Source: JAHEAO01 sp942492375 (GTDB lineage: Bacteria; Pseudomonadota; Alphaproteobacteria; Rhodobacterales; Rhodobacteraceae). From it: a DNA stretch of 64,000 bases. The stretch spans positions 393,131 to 457,130 of the forward strand of contig CALOEL010000002.1 of NCBI GenBank assembly GCA_942492375.1, read 5' to 3'. Shown one piece after another: positions 8,452 through 17,029 of the stretch. Below the pieces are notes generated by a model. The model ran no database searches. It saw only the letters and a list, made by a program, of their open reading frames with translations, and was not told the DNA's origin. Every line of letters starts with the position of its first letter. The first letter of the stretch is position 1. The position numbers and the translations under genes are program-made.

Positions 8452-8931
8452 TCAAAGCACCTGAAGTTGGGCCACGTCGTAGCCGTTGAAATCCAGAACC
8501 TGCCGCGCCGCTTCCAGCCGGTCGGCGGGGATTTCCGCGCCACGGTTCAAGACGAAGCCGAAGCTGCCATCCGGCGTGCCGATCACCGCGGTCCGGTAAC
8601 CCTCGTCGACCCAGAGGACCCAGAACTGCCGGACGCCGGGCTCCGCGAAGCGGCCCGGTCCGCTGACCGCGATGGGAACCGATCCGCCGCCCCAGCCAAG
8701 CCGCCCGGTCTGCGGCGCATCCCAGGCGATCGAGACAGCCGAGCCCGTGCGCCAGGGATCGCCTTGGTCGAAATTCGCGACGCTCACCCAGTCGCCCTGC
8801 ATCCGCGCCCAGTCGATCGTCGCGCGGGAACTGATCTGCGCGTCCGCATCGCGATAGCTTCCGACGCCGCGCGGCCCCACCGAGCAGGCGGCGAGGGTCA
8901 GCATCAGCAGCAGAAGCGCGGATCGGATCAC
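8452..8931 (-). CDS. Lipocalin-like lipoprotein in the carnitine operon
   Basis: Starting from the GTG that overlaps the previous stop as GTGA, the product is 159 residues. Residues 1-16 are a lipoprotein signal (hydrophobic run, then LAAC with the acylated C16). The remainder resembles bacterial lipocalins (Blc/lipocalin-like): GDWVSVANFDQGDPW near the start and SFGFVLNRGAEI further on. Such proteins bind small hydrophobic molecules at the outer membrane; a role in carnitine or acylcarnitine handling is suggested only by its place between the cleavage enzyme and dehydrogenase genes. Zero-gap junctions on both sides argue that it is a fixed part of the operon. Confidence 0.75.
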   Translation of the reverse strand: MIRSALLLLMLTLAACSVGPRGVGSYRDADAQISSRATIDWARMQGDWVSVANFDQGDPWRTGSAVSIAWDAPQTGRLGWGGGSVPIAVSGPGRFAEPGVRQFWVLWVDEGYRTAVIGTPDGSFGFVLNRGAEIPADRLEAARQVLDFNGYDVAQLQVL

Positions 8932-9842
8932 GCCGCCACCGGCGCGCGTTTGGTCAGGCCAAGCTTCTTGCGAACCTCCTCCGGTCCGATCACCTTTGCG
9001 CCCATCGCCTCGATGATCGTCCGGGCGCGTTCCACAAGTTGCTCGTTCGTCGCGAGTTGTCCCTTGGCCAGCCACAGGTTGTCCTCCAGCCCCACGCGCA
9101 CATTGCCGCCCGCCAGCACCGCGGCGGCGACGTAAGCCATCTCGTTCCGGCCGATGGAAAAGGCCGACCAGTGCCAGTCCTTCGGCACGTTGTTGACCAT
9201 CGCCATGAAGGTGTTGAGGTCATCCGGCGCGCCCCAGGGCACGCCCATGCAAAGCTGCACCAGCGCAGGCGATTTCAGCACCCCGTCTGCCACCAATTGC
9301 TTGGCGAGCCACAGATGACCGGTGTCGAAGGCCTCGATTTCCGGCATCACGCCCAGTTCCGTCATCATGCTGCCCATCGCCTTCAGCATCCCCGGTGTAT
9401 TGGTCATCACGTAGTCTGCTTCGGCGAAGTTCATCGTGCCGCAATCGAGCGTGCAGATCTCTGGCCGGCACTCTGCGACATGGGCGACGCGTTCCTCGGC
9501 ACTGGCCATGTCTGTGCCCTTCGCCAGCGGCAGCGGCTTGTCGGGTGAGCCGAAGACGATGTCGCCGCCCATTCCGGCGGTCAGGTTCAAGACCACGTCC
9601 ACTTCGGAATCGCGGATCCGATCTGTCACTTCGCGAAAAAGCTTGGGCGAGCGTGACGGCACGCCGGTTTCCGGGTCACGCACATGGCAATGCACAACCG
9701 CTGCCCCCGCGCGGGCGGCGGCAATCGCGCTGTCGGCGATCTCTTTCGGGCTGCGCGGCACGTGCGGGCTGCGGTCCTGCGAGCCGCCCGATCCGGTCAC
9801 GGCGCAGGTGATGAACACCTCTTGGTTCATTTCCAGCGGCAT
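8928..9842 (-). CDS. cdhC: 3-keto-5-aminohexanoate cleavage (BKACE/DUF849) family, dehydrocarnitine cleavage enzyme
   Basis: The 304-residue protein belongs to the zinc-dependent beta-keto acid cleavage enzymes: it opens with EVFITCAVTGSGG, carries the metal-site segment VVHCHVRDPETG and, towards the end, GGNVRVGLEDNLWL. The family condenses a beta-keto acid with acetyl-CoA. Here the expected reaction is 3-dehydrocarnitine plus acetyl-CoA to betainyl-CoA plus acetoacetate, as for CdhC of pseudomonads. I chose the ATG at 9842 because GGGAGG lies just upstream; the open frame extends 19 codons further without a site. It is the first gene of the operon and is divergent from a GlxA-type regulator. 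Confidence 0.85.
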   Translation of the reverse strand: MPLEMNQEVFITCAVTGSGGSQDRSPHVPRSPKEIADSAIAAARAGAAVVHCHVRDPETGVPSRSPKLFREVTDRIRDSEVDVVLNLTAGMGGDIVFGSPDKPLPLAKGTDMASAEERVAHVAECRPEICTLDCGTMNFAEADYVMTNTPGMLKAMGSMMTELGVMPEIEAFDTGHLWLAKQLVADGVLKSPALVQLCMGVPWGAPDDLNTFMAMVNNVPKDWHWSAFSIGRNEMAYVAAAVLAGGNVRVGLEDNLWLAKGQLATNEQLVERARTIIEAMGAKVIGPEEVRKKLGLTKRAPVAA

Positions 9843-9901
9843 CTCGTCCTCCCTTGGCGACTCGGATGCATCTGACACTATGCGGCTTGATTTTGCCAAT
9901 C

Positions 9902-9915
9902 ATGCAGTATTGCAT
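9902..9915. promoter_or_regulatory. Palindrome ATGCA-N4-TGCAT between cdhC and its divergent regulator
   Basis: A perfect inverted repeat (ATGCA, GTAT, TGCAT) sits in the short divergent region, about 60 bases upstream of cdhC. It is a candidate binding or promoter element for the adjacent GlxA/AraC-type regulator. Because an ATG of the regulator frame falls inside it, a later start for the regulator is preferred. Confidence 0.35.
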
Positions 9916-9922
9916 CGAAACC

Positions 9923-10873
9923 ATGCCGGATTGGAGAAGATTGCATCGCCAAAGCCGTCGGGTCGGCGTGCTGCTTTTCCCGCGTTTCTCCATGCATTGC
10001 CTTGCCAATGCGGTGGAACCGCTGCGCGCTGCGAACAGCTTGTCGGCGCGAGAGCTTTATGTCTGGCAGTTTCTGACGGTGGACGGTCAGCCGGTGACAT
10101 CCTCCAGCGGGCTGCCGGTGACGCCGGATGCGTCGTTGGGTCAGGCTTCCGGCGACCTTCTGTTCCTGATGCCCAGTTATGACGTACGCCGGTTGGCCAA
10201 TGCCGCCACGTCCCGCGCCCTGCGCGCCGCCTCTCGCCGCTTCGGAACGCTGGTCGGGATGGATATGGGAAGTTGGTTGCTGGCGGCCGCGGATCTGCTG
10301 GCGGGTCATCGCGCGACGATACACTGGGAGGAGTTCGAGGCATTTTCCGAAGCGTTTCCCGAAGTTGAATCTGTAAAGAAGCGATTGGTTATGGATCGCG
10401 ATCGTTGGTCCTGTGGCGGGGCGATGACTGCATTCGATCTGATGCTGCGGATGATCGCGAAGGATCACGGCGAGGCGCTGCGGCTGGAAGTGGCGGCCCT
10501 GTTCATGCAGGGCGAAGCCGACGCGGCATTGCCGGAAATGCGAACCGGCTCCGATCTCGTTGCCGCCGCCGTGGCGACCATGCGCGATCGGCTGGAAGAC
10601 CCGATCCGCATCGCCGATCTTGCCCGCTCGCTGGGTGTCGGGCAACGAAAGCTCGAGTCGGTTTTCCGGCGACAGCTGGGCGCGCCTCCGAGGACGGTAT
10701 ATCGGCGTCTGCGGCTGGTTGCCGCCCGGCGCTATGTCGAGCAGACGCGGCTTTCAGTGGCTGAAATCGCCATCAGGTGCGGCTATGCCGATCCGGCTTC
10801 CATGACCCGCGCCTTTTCGGCGGAGTTTGGTGAAACCCCGCGAAAAATACGTTCGGCATCTTTTCCTGATTGA
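9923..10873 (+). CDS. GlxA/CdhR-type AraC-family transcriptional regulator
   Basis: The N-terminal half is a DJ-1/PfpI-like domain (RRVGVLLFPRFSMHCLANAVEPL near the start, DLLFLMPSYDV later). The C-terminal quarter holds the two AraC helix-turn-helix units (IADLARSLGVGQRKLESVFRR and VAEIAIRCGYADPASMTRAFS, described here by their ends). This layout is that of GlxA/CdhR/GbdR regulators of amine catabolism, which are usually activators responding to carnitine or betaine. It is divergent from the carnitine operon and likely controls it. The start is uncertain: ATG 9902 lies in a palindrome, ATG 9923 is used here, and a TTG at 9941 has GGAG just upstream; the open frame begins at 9854. Confidence 0.8.
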   Translation: MPDWRRLHRQSRRVGVLLFPRFSMHCLANAVEPLRAANSLSARELYVWQFLTVDGQPVTSSSGLPVTPDASLGQASGDLLFLMPSYDVRRLANAATSRALRAASRRFGTLVGMDMGSWLLAAADLLAGHRATIHWEEFEAFSEAFPEVESVKKRLVMDRDRWSCGGAMTAFDLMLRMIAKDHGEALRLEVAALFMQGEADAALPEMRTGSDLVAAAVATMRDRLEDPIRIADLARSLGVGQRKLESVFRRQLGAPPRTVYRRLRLVAARRYVEQTRLSVAEIAIRCGYADPASMTRAFSAEFGETPRKIRSASFPD

Positions 10874-10882
10874 TCAGTCAAT
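10869..10882. promoter_or_regulatory. Candidate BetI operator ATTGA-N4-TCAAT
   Basis: The inverted repeat ATTGA-TCAG-TCAAT begins within the last codons of the preceding regulator gene and lies 28 bases before the betI start. It resembles the TTGA/TCAA-type half sites used by BetI repressors, so autoregulation of the bet operon is likely. Confidence 0.45.
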
Positions 10883-10909
10883 AAAAACTCTTCAAACTGC
10901 GGATCTACC

Positions 10910-11530
10910 GTGTTGGGGACGCCATTGCCGAAAATCGGACAGGAACCAGCGAGGCGCGCGGCGCTTGTCTCTGCCACGATCTGCGAGATCGGGCAGGCCG
11001 GATCCCTTGACGTCACCGTGGGGCAGATCGCAAGGCGGGCCGGCATGTCGCCGGCGCTGGCGCATTACTATTTCTCCACCAAGGACGCGATCTTCCTGGC
11101 CGCGATGCGTCATATCCTGACCGAATTCGGCCTGCTTGTCCGCGAGGGGATCGCGCGGGCCGAGACCCCTGCCGATCGCTTGTTCGCGATCATAGACGCT
11201 TCGCTCAGCAGCGAGCAGTTTGCGGACGAGATCGTATCGGCCTGGCTTGTATTCTACGTGCAGGCGCAGAGGTCGCCCGAGGCGGCGCGGCTGCTACTCG
11301 TCTACGCGCGGCGGCTGAATTCGAACCTTGTACATGACTTGTCGCGCCTCGTGCCGCGAGATCGGGCGATCACGATAGCGGAAGGAACCGCCAGCATGAT
11401 TGACGGGATCTATATCCGCCATGCCCTGCAGCATGATAGGCCAGACCGCCCCACGGCACGTGATCTGGTGCGCGATTACCTCCGGCTGGCGCTGGCGGAG
11501 TACGGCGTCGAGCTTGAGAAGGGTGGCTGA
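10910..11530 (+). CDS. betI: BetI-like TetR-family repressor of choline metabolism
   Basis: The 206-residue protein starts from GTG with the N-terminal helix-turn-helix VGQIARRAGMSPALAHYYF (about 37-55), followed by FSTKDAIFLAAMRHIL, the standard TetR DNA-binding region with BetI-like sequence. The C-terminal ligand domain contains SAWLVFYVQAQRSPEAARLL, also BetI-like. BetI represses choline-to-betaine genes until choline binds. It leads a plus-strand operon whose next gene, betC, starts immediately after its stop. An inverted repeat 28 bases upstream is a likely autoregulatory site. Confidence 0.87.
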   Translation: MLGTPLPKIGQEPARRAALVSATICEIGQAGSLDVTVGQIARRAGMSPALAHYYFSTKDAIFLAAMRHILTEFGLLVREGIARAETPADRLFAIIDASLSSEQFADEIVSAWLVFYVQAQRSPEAARLLLVYARRLNSNLVHDLSRLVPRDRAITIAEGTASMIDGIYIRHALQHDRPDRPTARDLVRDYLRLALAEYGVELEKGG

Positions 11531-13048
11531 ATGACCGATCGACCCAATATCCTGATCTTCATGGTGGACCAGTTGAACGGAACGCTGTTCCCGGACGGTC
11601 CCGCCGATTGGCTGCACGTGCCGAACATCCGTCGTTTGGCGGAACGTTCGGTGCGTTTCGCCAGCACTTATTGCGCCAGCCCGCTTTGCGCGCCCAGCCG
11701 CGCCAGCTTCATGTCGGGCCAGCTGCCCAGCCGCACGCGGGTTTACGACAATGCCGCGGAATTCGCCTCCGACATCCCGACCTACGCCCATCACCTGCGC
11801 CGCGCGGGCTATCGCACCGCGCTGTCGGGCAAGATGCATTTCGTCGGCCCCGACCAGTTGCACGGGTTCGAGGAGCGTTTGACCACGGATATCTACCCGG
11901 CCGATTTCGGCTGGACACCGGACTACCGCAAGCCGGGCGAGCGGATCGAATGGTGGTATCACAACATGGGCTCCGTCACTGGTTCAGGCGTCGCCGAGAT
12001 CACCAACCAGATGGAATATGACGACGAGGTCGCCTATCACGCGACCCGCAAGGTCTACGATCTCGCCCGAAGCGATGATGCACGCCCGTGGTGTCTGACT
12101 GTCAGCTTCACCCACCCGCACGATCCCTATGTCGCGCGGCGGAAATATTGGGATCTCTACGCGGATTGCGAACATCTGCTGCCAGAGGTTTCGGCGATCC
12201 CCTACGAGGATCACGATTCCCATTCGCAGCGCATCTTCGACGCCAATGACTGGCGCAGCTTCGACATCACGACGGAGGATATCCGCCGCTCGCGCCGCGC
12301 CTATTTCGCCAATATCTCCTACCTCGATGACAAGATCGGTGAGGTCATGTCGGCTCTGGAAGGCACTGGGAAAGAGGCGGTGATCCTGTTCCTGTCGGAT
12401 CACGGCGACATGCTGGGCGAGCGCGGGCTGTGGTTCAAGATGAACTTCTTCGAAGGCTCCGCCCGCGTGCCGCTGATGGTCTCGGCCCCCGGGTTGCCGG
12501 CGGGCCGCATCGACACGCCCGTTTCCACGCTCGACGTGCTGCCGACCCTCGCCGATCTGGCGGGCGTCGATATGGAGGAGATCGTGCCGTGGACCGATGG
12601 GCAATCGCTGGTGGCGCTGGCCAACGGCGCCGACCACGATGCGCCCGTCGCGATGGAATATGCCGCCGAAGCCTCGAACGCACCGCTGGTGGGTCTGCGC
12701 TATGGCAAGTGGAAATACATCCATTGCGAGCTTGATCCGCCGCAACTTTTCGACCTTCAAGCCGACCCGCATGAACTGGCCAACCTCGCCAATGACCCAG
12801 CCCATGCCGGAACCGCACAGGCGATGGCCGAGCAGGTGAAACAACGCTGGGACATGGACCGGTTCGACGCCGAGGTCCGCGCCAGCCAGGCCCGCCGCTG
12901 GGTCGTCTACGAGGCCTTGCGGAACGGCAGCTATTACCCTTGGGATTACCAGCCGCTTCTGCAAGCCAGCGAGCGCTACATGCGCAACCACATGGACCTG
13001 AACGTGGTCGAGGAAAACGCGCGCTACCCGCGCGGGGTGCAGGAATGA
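11531..13048 (+). CDS. betC: Choline-sulfatase
   Basis: This 505-residue sulfatase has the metal-binding start PNILIFMVDQ (D13) and the formylglycine motif C53-APSR57 inside SPLCAPSRASFMSGQ. The cysteine must be converted to formylglycine by a separate activating enzyme, which is not in this window. A second metal site is seen in FLSDHGDMLGERGLWFK. Length and sequence match the BetC group, which hydrolyses choline-O-sulfate to choline and sulfate in the cytoplasm. The gene follows betI with no gap and overlaps the GST gene by ATGA. Confidence 0.9.
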   Translation: MTDRPNILIFMVDQLNGTLFPDGPADWLHVPNIRRLAERSVRFASTYCASPLCAPSRASFMSGQLPSRTRVYDNAAEFASDIPTYAHHLRRAGYRTALSGKMHFVGPDQLHGFEERLTTDIYPADFGWTPDYRKPGERIEWWYHNMGSVTGSGVAEITNQMEYDDEVAYHATRKVYDLARSDDARPWCLTVSFTHPHDPYVARRKYWDLYADCEHLLPEVSAIPYEDHDSHSQRIFDANDWRSFDITTEDIRRSRRAYFANISYLDDKIGEVMSALEGTGKEAVILFLSDHGDMLGERGLWFKMNFFEGSARVPLMVSAPGLPAGRIDTPVSTLDVLPTLADLAGVDMEEIVPWTDGQSLVALANGADHDAPVAMEYAAEASNAPLVGLRYGKWKYIHCELDPPQLFDLQADPHELANLANDPAHAGTAQAMAEQVKQRWDMDRFDAEVRASQARRWVVYEALRNGSYYPWDYQPLLQASERYMRNHMDLNVVEENARYPRGVQE

Positions 13049-13692
13049 TCACCATTTACGGTCGCGCCACATCTTCCAACGTGCAGCTTGTCATGTGGAC
13101 CGTGGGCGAGCTTGGGCTTGACTATGAGCGGCGCGATTATGGCCACATCCACGGCGGAACGGACACGCCGGAATTCCGCGCGATGAATCCGCGCGGGCTG
13201 GTGCCGGTGCTGAAAGACGGCGATCTGGTGGTCTGGGAAAGCTGTGCCATCCTGCGCTATCTGGCGGCGGTTTACGGTGGGGGCGGCACGTTCTGGCCCG
13301 CGGATCCTGCGGCCCGCGCCGGCGTCGACATGTGGGCTGAATGGGGCAAGAACGAATTGGCGCAATCCTTCACCGTGCCGATTTTCTGGTCTCGGGTCCG
13401 TACCGCCGCCAAAGACCGTGACGAGGCCGCGCTGACCGCCGCTATTGCACGGTTCGAAAGCCATCTGGACCTGCTGGAGGCACAGTTGCAGGACCGCGAC
13501 TATGTTTCCGGCGATGCCCTGACCGCTGCCGATATCGTCATCGGCCACCTGTTCTACCGCTGGTTCGACATGGACGTGCCGCGCCAGACCCGGCCAGCGG
13601 TGGAACGCTACTATGACAGGTTGCGGCAGCGTTCTGCCTATCGCCAGCATGTCATGGTCTCCTACGACGCGCTGAAGGAAGAACTCGCATGA
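13045..13692 (+). CDS. Glutathione S-transferase family protein
   Basis: The 215-residue product has the N-terminal thioredoxin-like GST domain (ITIYGRATSSNVQLVMW, then NPRGLVPVLKDGDLVVWES) and an all-helical C-terminal domain with LTAADIVIGHLFYRW. The ATG overlaps the betC stop (ATGA), and its own stop overlaps the betA start, so all three are translationally linked. A GST inside a choline sulfate operon has no textbook function; it might detoxify an aldehyde or a conjugated substrate, but this is a guess. Confidence 0.85.
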   Translation: MITIYGRATSSNVQLVMWTVGELGLDYERRDYGHIHGGTDTPEFRAMNPRGLVPVLKDGDLVVWESCAILRYLAAVYGGGGTFWPADPAARAGVDMWAEWGKNELAQSFTVPIFWSRVRTAAKDRDEAALTAAIARFESHLDLLEAQLQDRDYVSGDALTAADIVIGHLFYRWFDMDVPRQTRPAVERYYDRLRQRSAYRQHVMVSYDALKEELA

Positions 13693-15353
13693 CCGAAGCC
13701 GACTACATCATCGTCGGGTCCGGTTCTGCCGGGGCGGCAGTCGCTTACAGGCTGTCAGAAGACGGGCGCTATTCAGTGCTGATCGTCGAATACGGCGGAA
13801 GCGACTTCGGTCCTTTCATTCAGATGCCGGCGGCGCTCTCCTATCCGATGAACATGCGCCGCTACGATTGGGGCTACCTGACGGAACCCGAGCCCCAACT
13901 CAATGACCGGCGGCTGGTGGTGCCACGCGGCAAAGTTCTGGGCGGCTCCTCCTCGATCAACGGCATGGTCTATGTCCGCGGTCACGCCCGCGATTACGAC
14001 CACTGGCGCGACGCCGGCGCCGAGGGCTGGGGATTTGCCGATGTGCTGCCCTATTTCAAACGTCTCGAGACCTGGCATGACGGAGGTCATGGCGGCGATC
14101 CGGAATGGCGGGGAACGGATGGACCGGTGCACGTTTCGCGCGGGTCGCGGCGCAATCCGCTTTATCATGCCTTCGTAAAGGCGGGGGCTGAGGCTGGCTA
14201 TGAACTGACCGATGACTACAACGGCCAGAAGCAGGAGGGCTTCGGGCCGATGGAGGCGACGATCTGGCGCGGCCGGCGGTGGTCGGTCGCCAATGCCTAT
14301 TTGCGGCCTGCACTGCGGCGCCAGAACGTAAGGCTGATCCGAGGACTTGCCCGCAAGGTAAGCTTCGACGACGGGCGCGCGACCGGTGTCGAGATTTCCC
14401 GCGGCGGTAAGGTGGAACTGCTGAAAGCCCGTCGCGAGGTCATTCTCGCCGCATCCTCGATCAACTCTCCGAAACTGCTGATGCTCTCGGGCATAGGCCC
14501 CGCCGCGCATCTGAAAGATCACGGAATTGACGTCATCGCTGACCGCTCCGGCGTCGGGGGTAACCTGCAGGATCATCTGGAGGTGTATTTCCAGCAGGCC
14601 AGCACCCAGCCGATCACGCTTTTCAAGCATTGGAATCTGGTTGGCAAGGGCTGGTCCGGATTGCAATGGATGCTGACCGGTGGCGGGCTCGGTGCCTCGA
14701 ACCACTTCGAAAGTGCGGGGTTCATCCGATCCCGCGCCGGCGTCGACTATCCCGATATCCAGTTTCATTTCCTGCCAATGGCCGTCCGATACGATGGTCG
14801 TGCGGTGGCCGAAGGGCACGGCTATCAGGCCCATGTCGGACCGATGCGCGCCTTGTCGCGCGGCCGCATCACATTGCGCTCGTCCGATCCCGCCGAGGCG
14901 CCACTGATCCGCTTCAACTACATGTCCGAGGAACAGGATTGGGTCGATTTCCGCGCCTGCATCCGCGCGACTCGAAAGATCTTCTCGCAACCGGCCTTCG
15001 ACCCGTTCCGTGGCAAGGAGATTCAGCCAGGGTCGGATGTGCAGAGTGATGCAGAGATCGACGATTTCCTGCGCGAACACGCCGAAAGCGCCTATCATCC
15101 CTGCGGCACCTGCAAAATGGGTGGGCGCGACGACCCTACGTCGGTTGTGGACCAGGAGGGCCGGGTCATCGGTGTAAATGGTCTTCGCGTCGTGGATTCG
15201 TCCGTATTCCCGCGCATCACCAACGGGAATTTGAATGCCCCCGCGATCATGGCGGGCGAAAAATTCGCGGATCACATTCTTGGGAGGGACGCATTGCCAC
15301 CAGAGAATGTGGAGCCGTGGATCAACCCCAGATGGGAAAAGTCGGACCGATGA
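13689..15353 (+). CDS. betA: Choline dehydrogenase (GMC oxidoreductase family)
   Basis: The FAD-binding N terminus YIIVGSGSAGAAVAYRL (6-22), the first GMC signature GGSSSINGMVYVRG (about 84-97), the second signature around SSINSPKLLMLSGIG, and the C-terminal HPCGTCKMG plus NGNLNAPAIMAGEKFAD with the active-site His identify a complete 554-residue GMC enzyme. In this operon it most likely oxidises choline to betaine aldehyde at the membrane. No betaine aldehyde dehydrogenase (betB) gene is present in the window. GMC enzymes with other alcohol substrates are close relatives, so the substrate rests mainly on betI/betC context. Confidence 0.88.
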   Translation: MTEADYIIVGSGSAGAAVAYRLSEDGRYSVLIVEYGGSDFGPFIQMPAALSYPMNMRRYDWGYLTEPEPQLNDRRLVVPRGKVLGGSSSINGMVYVRGHARDYDHWRDAGAEGWGFADVLPYFKRLETWHDGGHGGDPEWRGTDGPVHVSRGSRRNPLYHAFVKAGAEAGYELTDDYNGQKQEGFGPMEATIWRGRRWSVANAYLRPALRRQNVRLIRGLARKVSFDDGRATGVEISRGGKVELLKARREVILAASSINSPKLLMLSGIGPAAHLKDHGIDVIADRSGVGGNLQDHLEVYFQQASTQPITLFKHWNLVGKGWSGLQWMLTGGGLGASNHFESAGFIRSRAGVDYPDIQFHFLPMAVRYDGRAVAEGHGYQAHVGPMRALSRGRITLRSSDPAEAPLIRFNYMSEEQDWVDFRACIRATRKIFSQPAFDPFRGKEIQPGSDVQSDAEIDDFLREHAESAYHPCGTCKMGGRDDPTSVVDQEGRVIGVNGLRVVDSSVFPRITNGNLNAPAIMAGEKFADHILGRDALPPENVEPWINPRWEKSDR

Positions 15354-15440
15354 TGCACGGCACCGGTTGATGTGTATTGTAGGGCGGAAGAATCAGGTGG
15401 CCCCCGCGAGACAAGCGGCCATCGAAACAGGGAGAAGAGA

Positions 15441-17027
15441 ATGTCGAAAGAACTCGAATACTACAGCAGAAAGGTCGTGCGCGGCCTAATGGACCGGCGG
15501 GCGTTCCTGGGCCGCGCGGCGGCGCTTGGCGTCTCTGCGGTTGCGGCGAACACCATGATCGCGGATGCCGTTCAAGCGCAGGGCGCGCAGAAGGGCGGGC
15601 ATCTGAAGCTCGGTCTCGGTGGCGGCGAAAGCTCGAACTCACTCGATCCGGCGCTGACGCTCAGCCAGGCACCGTATAACGTGATTGCCCATATCGGCGA
15701 CCAACTGGTCGAGGTGAATCCGGAAGGTGGGCTGGACAATCGTATCGCCGAGGAATTCAGTTCCGATCCGGGCGCAAAGGTCTGGTCGTTCAAGATCCGG
15801 CAGGGCGTCGTGTTCCACGACGGCAAGGCGCTGACATCCGAAGATGTTCTGAAGACGATGGAGCGCCATTCTGACGAAAAGGCGACGTCTGGCGCATTGG
15901 GCATCATGAAGGGCATCGAGTCGATGCGCGCAGAGGGTGACCTGTTCGAGATAACGCTGACCGAGCCGAATGCCGACCTGCCCTATCTGCTGGCCGACCG
16001 GCATCTGCGCATCCAGCCGAACGGCGGAATGGAAGATCCGGCCAGCGGCATCATGTCGGGTCCCTACAAGATCGTCGTGGATGAACCCGGCGTACGCCAT
16101 ACGTTCGAGCGATTCGAGGATTACTGGGACGACACGCGCGGTCACTTCGACAGCACCGAGATCCTAATCATCAACGATGTGACGGCGCGGATTTCCGCAT
16201 TGCAATCGGGACAGGTCGATCTGGCGAACCTGATCGAGCCGAAGGTCGCGGACCTTCTGTCGCGCGCGCCCAACGTCAATCTGGAACGCACCCAAGGCCG
16301 CGGCCAGAACGTCTTCATCATGCATGTCGACACCGCGCCGTTCGACAACAACGATCTGCGGTTGGCGCTGAAATACGCCATCAACCGCGAGGAGTTGGTC
16401 GAGAAGATCCTGCGTGGCTATGGCTCCGTCGGCAACGACATGCCCGTCAACGCGGCATATCCGTTCTTCGACGAAAGCATTCCGCAGCGTGAGTTCGATC
16501 TCGAGAAGGCGGCCGAGCATTACACGAAGTCCGGCCATGACGGCAGCCCGATCGTGCTGAAGGTCTCGGAAGTCGCCTTCCCCGGCGCGCTCGACGCCGC
16601 ACAGCTCTTCCAGCAGACGGCGCAGCAGGCCGGTATTCCGCTGGAGATCGAGCGGGTTCCGGGTGACGGCTATTGGTCGGAAGTCTGGAACAAGCAGCCG
16701 TTCTGCGCCTCGTACTGGGGCGGCCGGCCGACGCAGGACCAGATGTATGCGACGGCCTATCTGTCCACCGCTGACTGGAACGACACGCGCTTCAAGAACG
16801 AGAAGTTCGACGCGCTGCTGATGCAGGCCCGCGCCGAACTGGATCCTGCCAAGCGCAAGGAAATCTATAGCGAGATGAGCTATATGGTCAGGGACGAAGG
16901 CGGTCTGATCATGCCGATGTTCAACGACTTCCTGGATGCGCGTAACGACAAGATCGCGGGCTGGGTCAGCAATCCGAACGGCGACATGATGAATGACATG
17001 GCCGCCATCAAGTGCTGGATGGCCTAA
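15441..17027 (+). CDS. ABC transporter substrate-binding protein, family 5 (dipeptide type), Tat-exported
   Basis: The start with GGGAGAAGAG upstream gives 528 residues. A twin-arginine signal is visible: MDRRAFLGRAAALG with R19-R20, then a hydrophobic run ending near ADAVQAQG. The mature part is a family-5 solute-binding protein (SLDPALTLSQAPYNV, VWSFKIRQGVVFHDGKAL, RISALQSGQVDLA). This family usually binds peptides or nickel but also many cationic compounds. In the bet operon, directly followed by its permease and ATPase genes, the likely ligand is a choline derivative such as choline-O-sulfate; that is inference. Confidence 0.88.
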   Translation: MSKELEYYSRKVVRGLMDRRAFLGRAAALGVSAVAANTMIADAVQAQGAQKGGHLKLGLGGGESSNSLDPALTLSQAPYNVIAHIGDQLVEVNPEGGLDNRIAEEFSSDPGAKVWSFKIRQGVVFHDGKALTSEDVLKTMERHSDEKATSGALGIMKGIESMRAEGDLFEITLTEPNADLPYLLADRHLRIQPNGGMEDPASGIMSGPYKIVVDEPGVRHTFERFEDYWDDTRGHFDSTEILIINDVTARISALQSGQVDLANLIEPKVADLLSRAPNVNLERTQGRGQNVFIMHVDTAPFDNNDLRLALKYAINREELVEKILRGYGSVGNDMPVNAAYPFFDESIPQREFDLEKAAEHYTKSGHDGSPIVLKVSEVAFPGALDAAQLFQQTAQQAGIPLEIERVPGDGYWSEVWNKQPFCASYWGGRPTQDQMYATAYLSTADWNDTRFKNEKFDALLMQARAELDPAKRKEIYSEMSYMVRDEGGLIMPMFNDFLDARNDKIAGWVSNPNGDMMNDMAAIKCWMA

Positions 17028-17029
17028 GG

